Source: Candidatus Eisenbergiella stercorigallinarum
GTDB lineage: Bacteria; Bacillota; Clostridia; Lachnospirales; Lachnospiraceae
Length of the DNA: 6,097 nt
Assembly: GCA_019120525.1 (NCBI GenBank)
Contig: DWUW01000211.1
Location: 1-6,097, forward strand
Direction: 5' to 3'
This document shows positions 1-5,410 of the stretch, in pieces. The notes below the pieces were generated by a model. That model had not been told where the DNA came from, did no database searches, and saw only the letters and a program-made list of their open reading frames with translations. The translations under genes were made by a program, and so were the position numbers. Within the stretch, counting starts at the first letter, position 1. Each line of letters opens with the position of its first letter.

Positions 1-129
1 CTTCGTTTCAAGAGAAGTTGTGCTAAGGCGGGGATCCAGCAGGAGATCCGTAAGAGAGAGCATTACGAGAAGCCCAGCGTAAGGCGCAAGAAGAAGTCCG
101 AAGCGGCAAGAAAGCGTAAATATAACTAA
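1..129 (+). CDS. rpsU: 30S ribosomal protein S21, C-terminal part (5' end outside window)
   Basis: This is the last 42 codons and the TAA stop of a small ribosomal subunit protein. Frame 1 is open from the first base and reads as an extremely basic protein, with RFKRSCAKAG near the visible start and KPSVRRKKKSEAARKRKYN at the end. That pattern (FKR, a single Cys-Ala, E-IRKREHYEKPS, then a Lys/Arg-rich tail) is characteristic of bacterial S21, which is usually about 58 residues, so roughly 15 N-terminal residues are missing upstream of the window. S21 sits on the 30S platform near the 3' end of 16S rRNA and helps initiation of translation. The gene is followed after eight bases by a long perfect hairpin, which suggests its transcript ends there and that the lysozyme gene downstream is a separate unit. 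Identification is by motif recognition and is near certain. Confidence 0.96.
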   Translation, partial: LRFKRSCAKAGIQQEIRKREHYEKPSVRRKKKSEAARKRKYN

Positions 130-137
130 GCGAACGG

Positions 138-174
138 AAGTCCTTGGCAGGCACTGTCAGGGACTTGTGTTTTA
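138..174 (+). terminator. Intrinsic terminator hairpin after rpsU
   Basis: A 13-bp stem (138-150 with 154-166) pairs completely, with only two G-T wobbles, around a 3-base GCA loop. It begins eight bases after the rpsU stop. The following tract is GTGTTTTA, so the U-run is short and interrupted: the stem is strong but the tail is imperfect. Some read-through into the lysozyme leader is possible. Confidence 0.75.
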
Positions 175-289
175 TACGGATGGAAAGTTTTTCCTGCCGT
201 ACAAAGAGAGCGCCCTGCGGCAGGCGCGTACTTACTGATATCAGCGAAGCGGCTTTGGGCTGCTTCAGAAAGGCACGGGGAGGAAAGAA
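175..289 (+). promoter_or_regulatory. Structured leader before the lysozyme gene (three inverted repeats), ending in a strong RBS
   Basis: This non-coding gap holds three inverted repeats in a row. The first is a short 5-bp stem (182-186 with 190-194). The second is a GC-rich stem at 210-227 with loop CGG and one bulged C. The third is an 8-bp stem at 246-253 with 259-266 around TTTGG. A perfect 10-bp palindrome, CTGATATCAG, lies at 235-244. None is followed by a U-run, so they do not look like terminators. The ribosome binding site GGGGAGG is at 277-283, six bases before the ATG at 290. I see no convincing -35/-10 pair and recognise no known riboswitch family. The leader may be read through from rpsU or use an alternative sigma factor. 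Confidence 0.4.
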
Positions 290-1561
290 ATGGAAAGAAA
301 CTGGAAGATGAGAACGGCCGGCCTGGTCCTTGCGGCACTGATTGGCCTGGGGACTTTGTTTGGTACGGGAGTGGACGCGAAGGCGGCCGGAGCGATCGCG
401 AAGGGGATCGATGTCTCCATGTATCAGGAGGCGGTCAACTGGAGCGCGGTGGCGTCAGAAGGCTACAGCTTCGCTTTTATCCGCGTGGGAAGCGCGAAGA
501 GCGGCCTTGACCCCTATTTTGCCCAGAATATGGTAGGCGCCGCGGCAGCGGGGCTGAAGACGGGCGTGTATCTGTATTCCTACGCGACCACGGTGGAGGC
601 CGCCCTGGCAGAGGCCCAGTTCACGCTGGCGGCGATCGCGCCCTTTACGGTGAATATGCCGGTGGTGTTCGATATCGAGGATAAGGTACATAAGGCTCTG
701 TCCACACAGGAGCTGGTGGCCCTGGTGGTAGCATACTGCTCTGTGATCGAGAACGCGGGCTACTATCCCATGGTCTATTCCAATAAAAACATGCTGACGA
801 CGCAGATCGGCGTCCTTCCCTATGACATCTGGGTGGCGCAGTACGCGGATGCCTGTGAATATCCGAATCCTGCCTTCTGGCAGTTTACCAGCAGCGGTTC
901 CGTGAGCGGGATCGACGGGAATGTGGACCTGAACTTCCAGTTCAAGGATTATTCCGATATCATCATCCCCTATGGCTTTACCACGAGAAACGGCAATACC
1001 TATTTTTATAACAATTATAAGATGCAGCGCGGCTGGGTGGAGTACGAAGGGAACCGTTATTTTATGAATGCGGACGGGACCCTGTACAAGAACGGCTGGC
1101 TTACGGACGGCGTATATACCTGGTATATGGATACGTCGGACGGACATATGCTGCGTGACCTGGTGACGATCGGCGGGAAGAATTATTATTTTGACGCGAA
1201 CGGCGTGATGCAGACCGGCCTGGTCAATATCGGAGGGCTGGCCTACCTGTTCGGGGCGGACGGTTCCATGCAGTTCGGCTGGTATTCGGACGCGCAGGGG
1301 CTGCGTTATTTTAAGGAAGACGGAAGCATGGCGATGAACGAGACGCTTACGCTGGACGGAAAGACGTGGGTATTCGACGCCGCCGGGCTTGGCACGGAAT
1401 ATGTGGCGCCTGAGATCGACCTGACCGGGATAGACCCGTCCACCTGGGTCCTTGATCCGGCTACCGGAAACATGATCGACTCCGCCACCGGGCTTGCCGT
1501 GGATCCGGCCATCGCGGCAGCGGTGATCGCGCAGGCCCAGGCAGCCATCGCGGCGCAGTGA
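290..1561 (+). CDS. Secreted GH25 lysozyme (N-acetylmuramidase) with C-terminal cell-wall-binding repeats
   Basis: Predicted to hydrolyse the beta-1,4 bond between N-acetylmuramic acid and N-acetylglucosamine in peptidoglycan, outside the cell. Residues 1 to about 33 form a Sec signal peptide: basic start, hydrophobic core LVLAALIGLGTLF, and probable cleavage after VDA or AKA. The GH25 barrel spans about 37-222. Asp41 lies in KGIDVS, the DxE pair is Asp128/Glu130 in PVVFDIED, and GIDGNVDLN supplies the late Asp (209 or 213), matching the known acidic set of family GH25. Residues about 230-370 hold six or seven repeats of about 20 residues with aromatic and Gly spacing (GW, YYF, ADG-M), like the choline/glucan-type cell-wall-binding repeats. 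The tail 371-423 is Asp-Pro-rich, then Ala-rich. The ATG at 290 is favoured by GGGGAGG six bases upstream; an in-frame ATG at 308 lacks a comparable site. It is flanked by terminators on both sides, so it is probably transcribed alone. It could serve cell-wall turnover, sporulation or competition; the sequence does not decide. Confidence 0.93.
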   Translation: MERNWKMRTAGLVLAALIGLGTLFGTGVDAKAAGAIAKGIDVSMYQEAVNWSAVASEGYSFAFIRVGSAKSGLDPYFAQNMVGAAAAGLKTGVYLYSYATTVEAALAEAQFTLAAIAPFTVNMPVVFDIEDKVHKALSTQELVALVVAYCSVIENAGYYPMVYSNKNMLTTQIGVLPYDIWVAQYADACEYPNPAFWQFTSSGSVSGIDGNVDLNFQFKDYSDIIIPYGFTTRNGNTYFYNNYKMQRGWVEYEGNRYFMNADGTLYKNGWLTDGVYTWYMDTSDGHMLRDLVTIGGKNYYFDANGVMQTGLVNIGGLAYLFGADGSMQFGWYSDAQGLRYFKEDGSMAMNETLTLDGKTWVFDAAGLGTEYVAPEIDLTGIDPSTWVLDPATGNMIDSATGLAVDPAIAAAVIAQAQAAIAAQ

Positions 1562-1582
1562 GATACGGTTGGTGAGTGTGTG

Positions 1583-1622
1583 CCGTCCGGCTTTCCCAAG
1601 AAGGGAGGCCGGGCGGTTTTTT
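1583..1622 (+). terminator. Strong intrinsic terminator after the lysozyme gene
   Basis: A GC-rich stem of about 14 bp (1583-1597 with 1603-1616) has a few G-T wobbles, one bulged T and an AAGAA loop. It is followed directly by six T residues (1617-1622). It lies 22 bases beyond the lysozyme TGA and is a textbook Rho-independent terminator, separating the lysozyme from the carboxypeptidase gene. Confidence 0.92.
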
Positions 1623-1650
1623 CATGAAATTCCCGCGGAAGACATAGAAT
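1621..1650 (+). promoter_or_regulatory. Weak candidate promoter for the D-Ala-D-Ala carboxypeptidase gene
   Basis: TAGAAT at 1645-1650 matches five of six bases of the -10 consensus. The only hexamer at a suitable distance, TTCATG at 1621-1626 (18-base spacer), matches three of six of the -35. It lies between the lysozyme terminator and the carboxypeptidase RBS AGGGGAG (1669-1675, eight bases before the ATG), where a promoter is needed. An alternative -10, TTATAG at 1654-1659, has no good -35. This is a position-based guess. Confidence 0.3.
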
Positions 1651-1683
1651 GTGTTATAGACTGGATCGAGGGGAGAATCCCTT

Positions 1684-2961
1684 ATGTTAAACCGGATCAG
1701 ACACAGCGGGAAAAAACGGAGGGCAAAACGGTTCCCTGCTTTCATGCTTGCCGTCCTGCTCCTGGCAGGGGCGCCGGCGGGACAGCTGCATGCGGGGATG
1801 GTATGGGGGCAGGAGGACGGCGGACAGGAAATCGCTGAGCAGACGCAGGACGTGGAAAACAGACAGGAGGCAGGCAGAGCCCTGCAGCTTTCCGCCCCGT
1901 CTGCCGTTTTGATGGAAGCGTCCACCGGAACGGTAGTCTATGCGCAGAATGCGGATGTCCCCTGTTCCCCGGCGAGCATTACCAAGATCATGACGCTGCT
2001 CCTTATTTTTGAAGCGCTGGAAAAAGGAGACATCAGCCTGGAGGACGAGGTGATGACCAGCGGGCACGCACAGTCCATGGGCGGAAGCCAGGTTTTCCTC
2101 GAAGAAGGGGAAATGCAGACCGTGGATACCCTGATCAAATGCATCGCTGTGGCAAGCGGAAATGACGCCGCTGTGGCCATGGCGGAATTTATAGCCGGGA
2201 GCGAGGAGGAATTCGTTTCCCGCATGAATGAAAAGGCGCGGGAGCTCGGGATGGAAAATACGCATTTCCTGGATTGCTGCGGGCTGTCGGATTCTGATGA
2301 CCACCATACCTCGGCCAGGGATGTGGCGGTCATGTCCAGGGAGCTGATCACGCGTTATCCCCGGATCTTTGATTATACCGGGATCTGGATGGAAGATATT
2401 ACCCATAACACGGCAAGGGGAAGCAGTACATTTACGCTGTCCAGCACCAATAAGCTGCTGAAGCAGTATCAGTGGGCCACAGGCCTGAAAACCGGTTCTA
2501 CCAGCAAGGCAAAGTACTGTGTCTGCGCCACCGCGGAAAGGAATGGCATCGAACTGATCGCCGTGATCATGGCCGCGCCGGATTATAAGGGGCGTTTTGA
2601 CGACGCGGTGACGCTGCTGAATTATGGCTACAGTGTTTGTGCCCTTTACCGGGATGAAAACCGGGAAAACCTTCCCGATATCCGGATCGCGGGCGGCGTG
2701 AAGGACGAAGCCGGGATCGCCTGCAGGGAGCCGTTTGTCTGGCTGGATACGAAGGGAAGCGACCTGGGCATGGTGGAGAAAACGCTGCGGCTTCCCGAGG
2801 AGGCGCAGGCTCCGGTGGAGGCCGGACAGAAGGCAGGGGAGGCGGTCTACCGTCTGGACGGGAGGACGCTCGGGACCGTGGATGTGGTCTATACGGAGTC
2901 CGTGGCCGCCGCCGGGCTCGGTGACTATCTGAAAAAAGTTCTCGCATATTTTCTTTTATAA
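1684..2961 (+). CDS. Serine-type D-alanyl-D-alanine carboxypeptidase (peptidase family S11, low-molecular-weight PBP)
   Basis: Removes the terminal D-Ala from peptidoglycan stem pentapeptides on the outer face of the membrane, which limits cross-linking. All three penicillin-binding signatures are present in order: the active-site tetrad S98-I-T-K101, S158-G-N160, and K269-T-G271. Residues 1-37 form a signal peptide with an unusually long, basic n-region (about nine Lys/Arg) and core AFMLAVLLLAGAPAG, probably cut after LHA. The catalytic domain runs about 66-320, followed by a PBP5_C-like beta domain to about 400. The final 20 residues (GLGDYLKKVLAYFLL at the end) look like the amphipathic membrane-anchoring helix of this family. 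At 425 residues it is of normal length. The ATG at 1684 follows AGGGGAG by eight bases. Family members include DacA, DacB and DacF; the sporulation forms cannot be separated from the vegetative form by eye, so no symbol is given. Location upstream of scpAB recalls Bacillus dacB, but this is only suggestive. Confidence 0.95.
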   Translation: MLNRIRHSGKKRRAKRFPAFMLAVLLLAGAPAGQLHAGMVWGQEDGGQEIAEQTQDVENRQEAGRALQLSAPSAVLMEASTGTVVYAQNADVPCSPASITKIMTLLLIFEALEKGDISLEDEVMTSGHAQSMGGSQVFLEEGEMQTVDTLIKCIAVASGNDAAVAMAEFIAGSEEEFVSRMNEKARELGMENTHFLDCCGLSDSDDHHTSARDVAVMSRELITRYPRIFDYTGIWMEDITHNTARGSSTFTLSSTNKLLKQYQWATGLKTGSTSKAKYCVCATAERNGIELIAVIMAAPDYKGRFDDAVTLLNYGYSVCALYRDENRENLPDIRIAGGVKDEAGIACREPFVWLDTKGSDLGMVEKTLRLPEEAQAPVEAGQKAGEAVYRLDGRTLGTVDVVYTESVAAAGLGDYLKKVLAYFLL

Positions 2962-2973
2962 GGGCGGGAAGTA

Positions 2974-2982
2974 TGATATACT
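2974..2982 (+). promoter_or_regulatory. Extended -10 promoter candidate for the metallophosphoesterase-scpA-scpB unit
   Basis: TGATATACT combines the extended -10 dinucleotide TG (2974-2975) with TATACT (2977-2982), five of six bases of the -10 consensus. The upstream region is T-rich (2949-2959), but no clear TTGACA-like -35 is present, which is acceptable for an extended -10 promoter. Transcription would begin near 2989, about 50 bases before the GTG start of the phosphoesterase. Confidence 0.5.
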
Positions 2983-2989
2983 GTAGGTT

Positions 2990-3014
2990 AGCCTGGGCAC
3001 GGATGCTGCCGGCT
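2990..3014 (+). promoter_or_regulatory. Small hairpin in the dac-phosphoesterase gap
   Basis: AGCC (2990-2993) pairs with GGCT (3011-3014), and GGCA (2996-2999) pairs with TGCC (3007-3010), with two unpaired bases on the left arm and a 7-base loop. It is followed by GTATTT, not a true U-run. It could be a weak terminator for dac or a hairpin at the 5' end of the downstream transcript, and it may be chance. Confidence 0.3.
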
Positions 3015-3028
3015 GTATTTCAGACAAA

Positions 3029-3033
3029 AGGAG
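3029..3033 (+). promoter_or_regulatory. Ribosome binding site that fixes the GTG start of the phosphoesterase
   Basis: AGGAG ends seven bases before the GTG at 3041. An ATG at 3037 lies only three bases from the same site and is in another frame, giving just 23 codons before a stop. Spacing and reading frame both support the GTG as the start. Confidence 0.7.
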
Positions 3034-3040
3034 TAAATGT

Positions 3041-3895
3041 GTGGTTTATTTTTTGATCGGCCTTCTCTGCGCGGCCGCAGTCTTTTTCCTGTGCGCGGCA
3101 CTGTATGATTCCAACCGCTTTGCCGTCCGGGAATATCATATCCGCTGCAGGGGCCTGAAAAGGAAATATCGGTTCGTCATGCTTTCCGACCTTCACAACA
3201 AATGCTACGGAAAGCACAATGAAAAGCTTCTTGCGGCGATAGAGGAGCAGAAGCCGGAAAGCATCCTGATCGCCGGGGATATGCTCACCTCGGAAACGCC
3301 GGAACGCTTCGGACCCGCCCTGGAGCTTGTGGAGAAGCTGGCGGAACGTTATCCGGTTTATTACGCCAATGGCAACCATGAATACCGGATGAAGACAGAG
3401 GAAGCGCATTACGGGACCGGATACCGCCGTTATCATGCCAGGCTGGAGAGAAAGGGAGTCGTTTTCCTGGAGAATGACAGCGTGCTCCTGCCGGAGGCGG
3501 GGATCCGTATCTACGGGGTGGAGATCGGGAGAGAGTATTATAAGAAGCTGAAGGGGACTCCGATGGACGGAAGGTACCTGAAGAAGCTGCTGGGAAAGCC
3601 CTCAAAGGGGGATTACCATATCCTGATCGCGCATCATCCGGATTATTTTACTGCCTATGCGGACTGGGGGGCCGATCTGGTGCTTTCCGGCCATGTACAT
3701 GGAGGCATCATGCGCCTGCCGCTTCTGGGCGGCGTCATTTCGCCTACGCTGCGGCTTTTTCCCAAATATGACGGCGGCCTGTTCCAGGAGGGAAGCAGTA
3801 CCATGATCCTGGGGAGGGGGCTGGGGAGCCATACGGTCCCCATCCGCATCTTCAATCCGGGAGAACTGGTTGTGGCAGAGCTGGAGCCGCAGTAG
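3041..3895 (+). CDS. Membrane-anchored calcineurin-like metallophosphoesterase (YkuE/LpxG-type)
   Basis: A two-metal phosphoesterase. The full motif set is visible: D50-x-H52 (SDLH), G79-D80 (AGDM), GNHE at 111-114, His198/His199 in LIAHHP, and GHVHGG at 217-222. These supply the ligands for the dinuclear metal centre of the Metallophos superfamily. Residues about 2-22 form one hydrophobic segment. No charge precedes it and several Arg/Lys follow it (26, 30, 35, 37, 40-42), so it resembles a membrane anchor more than a cleavable signal. The length of 284 residues fits the YkuE-like group, some members of which act on phospholipids or UDP-sugar lipids; the substrate here is unknown. There is no twin-arginine motif, unlike the Tat-exported Bacillus YkuE. 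The start is GTG, preceded by AGGAG. scpA follows after 18 bases without a terminator, so the two genes are probably cotranscribed. Confidence 0.93.
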   Translation: MVYFLIGLLCAAAVFFLCAALYDSNRFAVREYHIRCRGLKRKYRFVMLSDLHNKCYGKHNEKLLAAIEEQKPESILIAGDMLTSETPERFGPALELVEKLAERYPVYYANGNHEYRMKTEEAHYGTGYRRYHARLERKGVVFLENDSVLLPEAGIRIYGVEIGREYYKKLKGTPMDGRYLKKLLGKPSKGDYHILIAHHPDYFTAYADWGADLVLSGHVHGGIMRLPLLGGVISPTLRLFPKYDGGLFQEGSSTMILGRGLGSHTVPIRIFNPGELVVAELEPQ

Positions 3896-3913
3896 AAGAC
3901 GAAAGGAACGGTT

Positions 3914-4786
3914 ATGGCGCTTGAGGTAAAGCTGCAGGCATTTGAAGGCCCCCTGGACCTTCTTCTGCATCTGATAGAAAAAAACAGGGTTGACATTTAC
4001 GATATCCCCATTGTTGAGATCACGGACCAGTATCTGGAAACCATCCGCCAGATGGAAGAAGCGGATATGAACGTGATGAGCGAGTTTCTCGTGATGGCGG
4101 CGACCCTCCTGGATATTAAGTGCCGGATGCTCCTGCCGCGGGAAAAGGATGAAGAAGGGGAAGAGGAGGATCCCCGTACGGAGCTTGTGGAAAAGCTTCT
4201 GGAGTACAAGGCCTACAAATATATGGCGCTGGAGCTTGCGGATATGGAGGTGGACGCGCAGAGGGCCTTTTACAGGGAGCCTTCGCTTCCGCCTGAGGTG
4301 GAAGCGTACAGGCAGCCGGTGGATTATGAAGAGCTGCTGCGGGGCGTGACCCTGACCCGCCTGAACGAAGTGTTCCAGTCCTGCCTGAAGAGGCAGGAGG
4401 ACAGGCGTGACCCTGTACGCAGCCATTTCGGAAAGATCGAAAAGGATGAGGTCAGTATTGAGCAGAAAGCCGGTTACATTGCCTCCTATATCAGAAGCCA
4501 CAGGAAGCTGAACTTCCGGGAGCTTCTGGAGAACAGAAGGAGCCGGATGGATGTGATCGTGACCTTCTTGGTGGTGCTGGAGCTGATGAAGACCGGAGCG
4601 GTGAGCGTCAGCCAGGATGGGGTGGAGGAGGATATCATCATCACCGTTTCCGGGACGGCACAGGAACTGGACGGCCTGCGCCTGACTTCCCTGGGAGAAC
4701 CGGCGGAAAACGATGGAAAGGATAGGGAGGATGCAAGAGGAACACAAGAAGGCGGCGCTGGAAGCGATCCTGTTCGCCATGGGTGA
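3914..4786 (+). CDS. scpA: Segregation and condensation protein A (kleisin subunit of SMC-ScpAB)
   Basis: ScpA is the kleisin that bridges the SMC ATPase heads and, with a ScpB dimer, forms the bacterial condensin that compacts and separates sister chromosomes in the cytoplasm. The N-terminal SMC-neck-binding part is unmistakable: FEGPLDLLLHLIEKN at 10-24, then IYDIPIVEITDQYL, then MSEFLVMAATLLDIKCRMLLP around 55-75. An acidic linker (about 78-88) follows, then the middle ScpB-binding region, and a C-terminal winged helix (about 180-250) with FRELLENRRSRMDVIVTFLVVLELMK-like sequence at 201-226. The conserved domain ends near residue 258. The last roughly 30 residues are a Gly/Asp/Glu/Arg-rich, unconserved-looking tail that overlaps the start of scpB in another frame. 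The ATG at 3914 follows AAAGGA by six bases. Total length, 290 residues, is slightly longer than the common 240-265. Confidence 0.97.
   Translation: MALEVKLQAFEGPLDLLLHLIEKNRVDIYDIPIVEITDQYLETIRQMEEADMNVMSEFLVMAATLLDIKCRMLLPREKDEEGEEEDPRTELVEKLLEYKAYKYMALELADMEVDAQRAFYREPSLPPEVEAYRQPVDYEELLRGVTLTRLNEVFQSCLKRQEDRRDPVRSHFGKIEKDEVSIEQKAGYIASYIRSHRKLNFRELLENRRSRMDVIVTFLVVLELMKTGAVSVSQDGVEEDIIITVSGTAQELDGLRLTSLGEPAENDGKDREDARGTQEGGAGSDPVRHG
4718..4722 (+). promoter_or_regulatory. Ribosome binding site inside scpA that favours the scpB start at 4731
   Basis: AAGGA lies eight bases before the ATG at 4731. The earlier in-frame ATG at 4713 has only a weak GGCGG or GGA match upstream. A better-looking GGGAGG at 4725-4730 touches the ATG at 4731 directly, too close to serve that start. 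The site lies inside the coding sequence of scpA, so scpB translation is probably coupled to it. Confidence 0.5.
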
Positions 4787-5318
4787 TTCCGTGGAGCTGG
4801 ACAGGCTGGCCGCGGCGATTGAGGAAACACCGGAGGAAACAGGACGTCTTCTGGCCCGGATGAAGGAATCGTGGGAAAAGGAAAACAGGGGCGTCTGTCT
4901 GGTGGAATATGAAGGATCTTTTCAGATGTGCACCAGAGGGGACATGTACGAATATCTGATCCGTGTGGCGAAAGCCCCGAAAAAATACGCGCTTACGGAG
5001 ACTCTCCTTGAGACCCTTTCCATTGTCGCTTACAGACAGCCGGTCACCAGGCTGGATGTGGAAAGGATCCGCGGCGTGAACAGTGACCACGCCATCAGCC
5101 GTCTGGTGGAGTATGGGCTGGTGATGGAGCTGGGAAGGCTGGACGCGCCGGGAAGGCCGCTTCTGTTCGGGACCACAGAGCAGTTCCTGCGCACCTTCGG
5201 GGTGAGATCCCTGGAGGAGCTGCCCAGGCTGGATGAGGGGAAGCTGGAGGAATTCCGCGCGGAAGCGGAAGAAGAAGCCCGGGAGATGGATGCCGGTACG
5301 GCCGGGGCCGGAAACTGA
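4731..5318 (+). CDS. scpB: Segregation and condensation protein B (winged-helix partner of ScpA)
   Basis: ScpB dimers bind the central part of ScpA and stabilise the SMC-kleisin ring. Numbered from the ATG at 4731 (195 residues), the first winged helix runs from EAILFAMGDSVELDRLA (11-27) to about 80. The second holds the hallmark string LSIVAYRQPVTR (96-107), IRGVNSD (113-119) and LVEYGLV (125-131), followed by GRLDAPGRPLLFGTT (135-149) and the closing FGVRSLEELP (156-165). An acidic, Glu-rich tail follows, as is common in this family. The start at 4731 leaves ten residues before EAIL, typical for ScpB, and has AAGGA eight bases upstream. Starting at 4713 would add MERIGR and lengthen the overlap with scpA from 56 to 74 bases. 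Adjacency to scpA confirms the call. The frame ends at TGA with no T-rich terminator after it. Confidence 0.96.
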   Translation: MQEEHKKAALEAILFAMGDSVELDRLAAAIEETPEETGRLLARMKESWEKENRGVCLVEYEGSFQMCTRGDMYEYLIRVAKAPKKYALTETLLETLSIVAYRQPVTRLDVERIRGVNSDHAISRLVEYGLVMELGRLDAPGRPLLFGTTEQFLRTFGVRSLEELPRLDEGKLEEFRAEAEEEAREMDAGTAGAGN

Positions 5319-5410
5319 AAGGAGCGGAACGCTTAAAAGCGTCTGCATAAGAAACGAAGCCGCCTGAGGGCGGCCGCATGGAGGAATGTCCATGCAGGAA
5401 GGAGGAAGGT
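5319..5410 (+). promoter_or_regulatory. Hairpin-rich gap between scpB and the flotillin gene, with the flotillin RBS
   Basis: Three inverted repeats follow one another: ACGCTTAAAAGCGT at 5329-5342; a perfect GC-rich 6-bp stem GCCGCC/GGCGGC at 5359-5364 and 5369-5374 with loop TGAG; and a 7-bp stem GCATGGA/TCCATGC at 5376-5382 and 5389-5395. None has a U-run, so no standard terminator is present. AAAGGAG at 5318-5324 resembles an RBS but has no start codon near it. The true flotillin RBS is AGGAGG at 5400-5405, five bases before the ATG at 5411. I see no convincing promoter. Confidence 0.45.

Noticed and set aside
144..177. TTGGCA (144-149) and TTATAC (172-177) as a promoter for the lysozyme gene
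   Set aside because: The spacer is 22 bases, too long for a normal promoter, and TTGGCA lies within the left arm of the rpsU terminator stem.
175..289. A known riboswitch or attenuator in the lysozyme leader
   Set aside because: I recognise no conserved core of a known riboswitch class, and no stem is followed by a U-run. It is kept only as unassigned structure.
126..338. A 70-codon minus-strand open frame across the rpsU-lysozyme gap
   Set aside because: It crosses the rpsU terminator and lysozyme signal-peptide codons, is Ser/Pro/Phe-rich and low in complexity, and has no recognisable family.
455..1147. A 230-codon minus-strand open frame inside the lysozyme gene
   Set aside because: Antisense to the GH25 catalytic domain, Ile/His/Arg-rich with no motif. 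The sense-strand protein has full catalytic motifs.
1569..1838. An 89-codon plus-strand open frame between the lysozyme and carboxypeptidase genes
   Set aside because: It contains the lysozyme terminator and runs into the carboxypeptidase gene in another frame. Its composition fits a chance frame.
3602..4780. A 392-codon open frame on the minus strand opposite the phosphoesterase and scpA
   Set aside because: It lies wholly antisense to two clearly recognised genes. Its protein is His/Leu/Gln/Arg-rich with no recognisable domain, as expected from GC-rich antisense frames.
5319..5358. A small gene after scpB using the AAAGGAG at 5318-5324
   Set aside because: No ATG, GTG or TTG start follows at usable distance. 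The RBS-like sequence is probably chance or a remnant.
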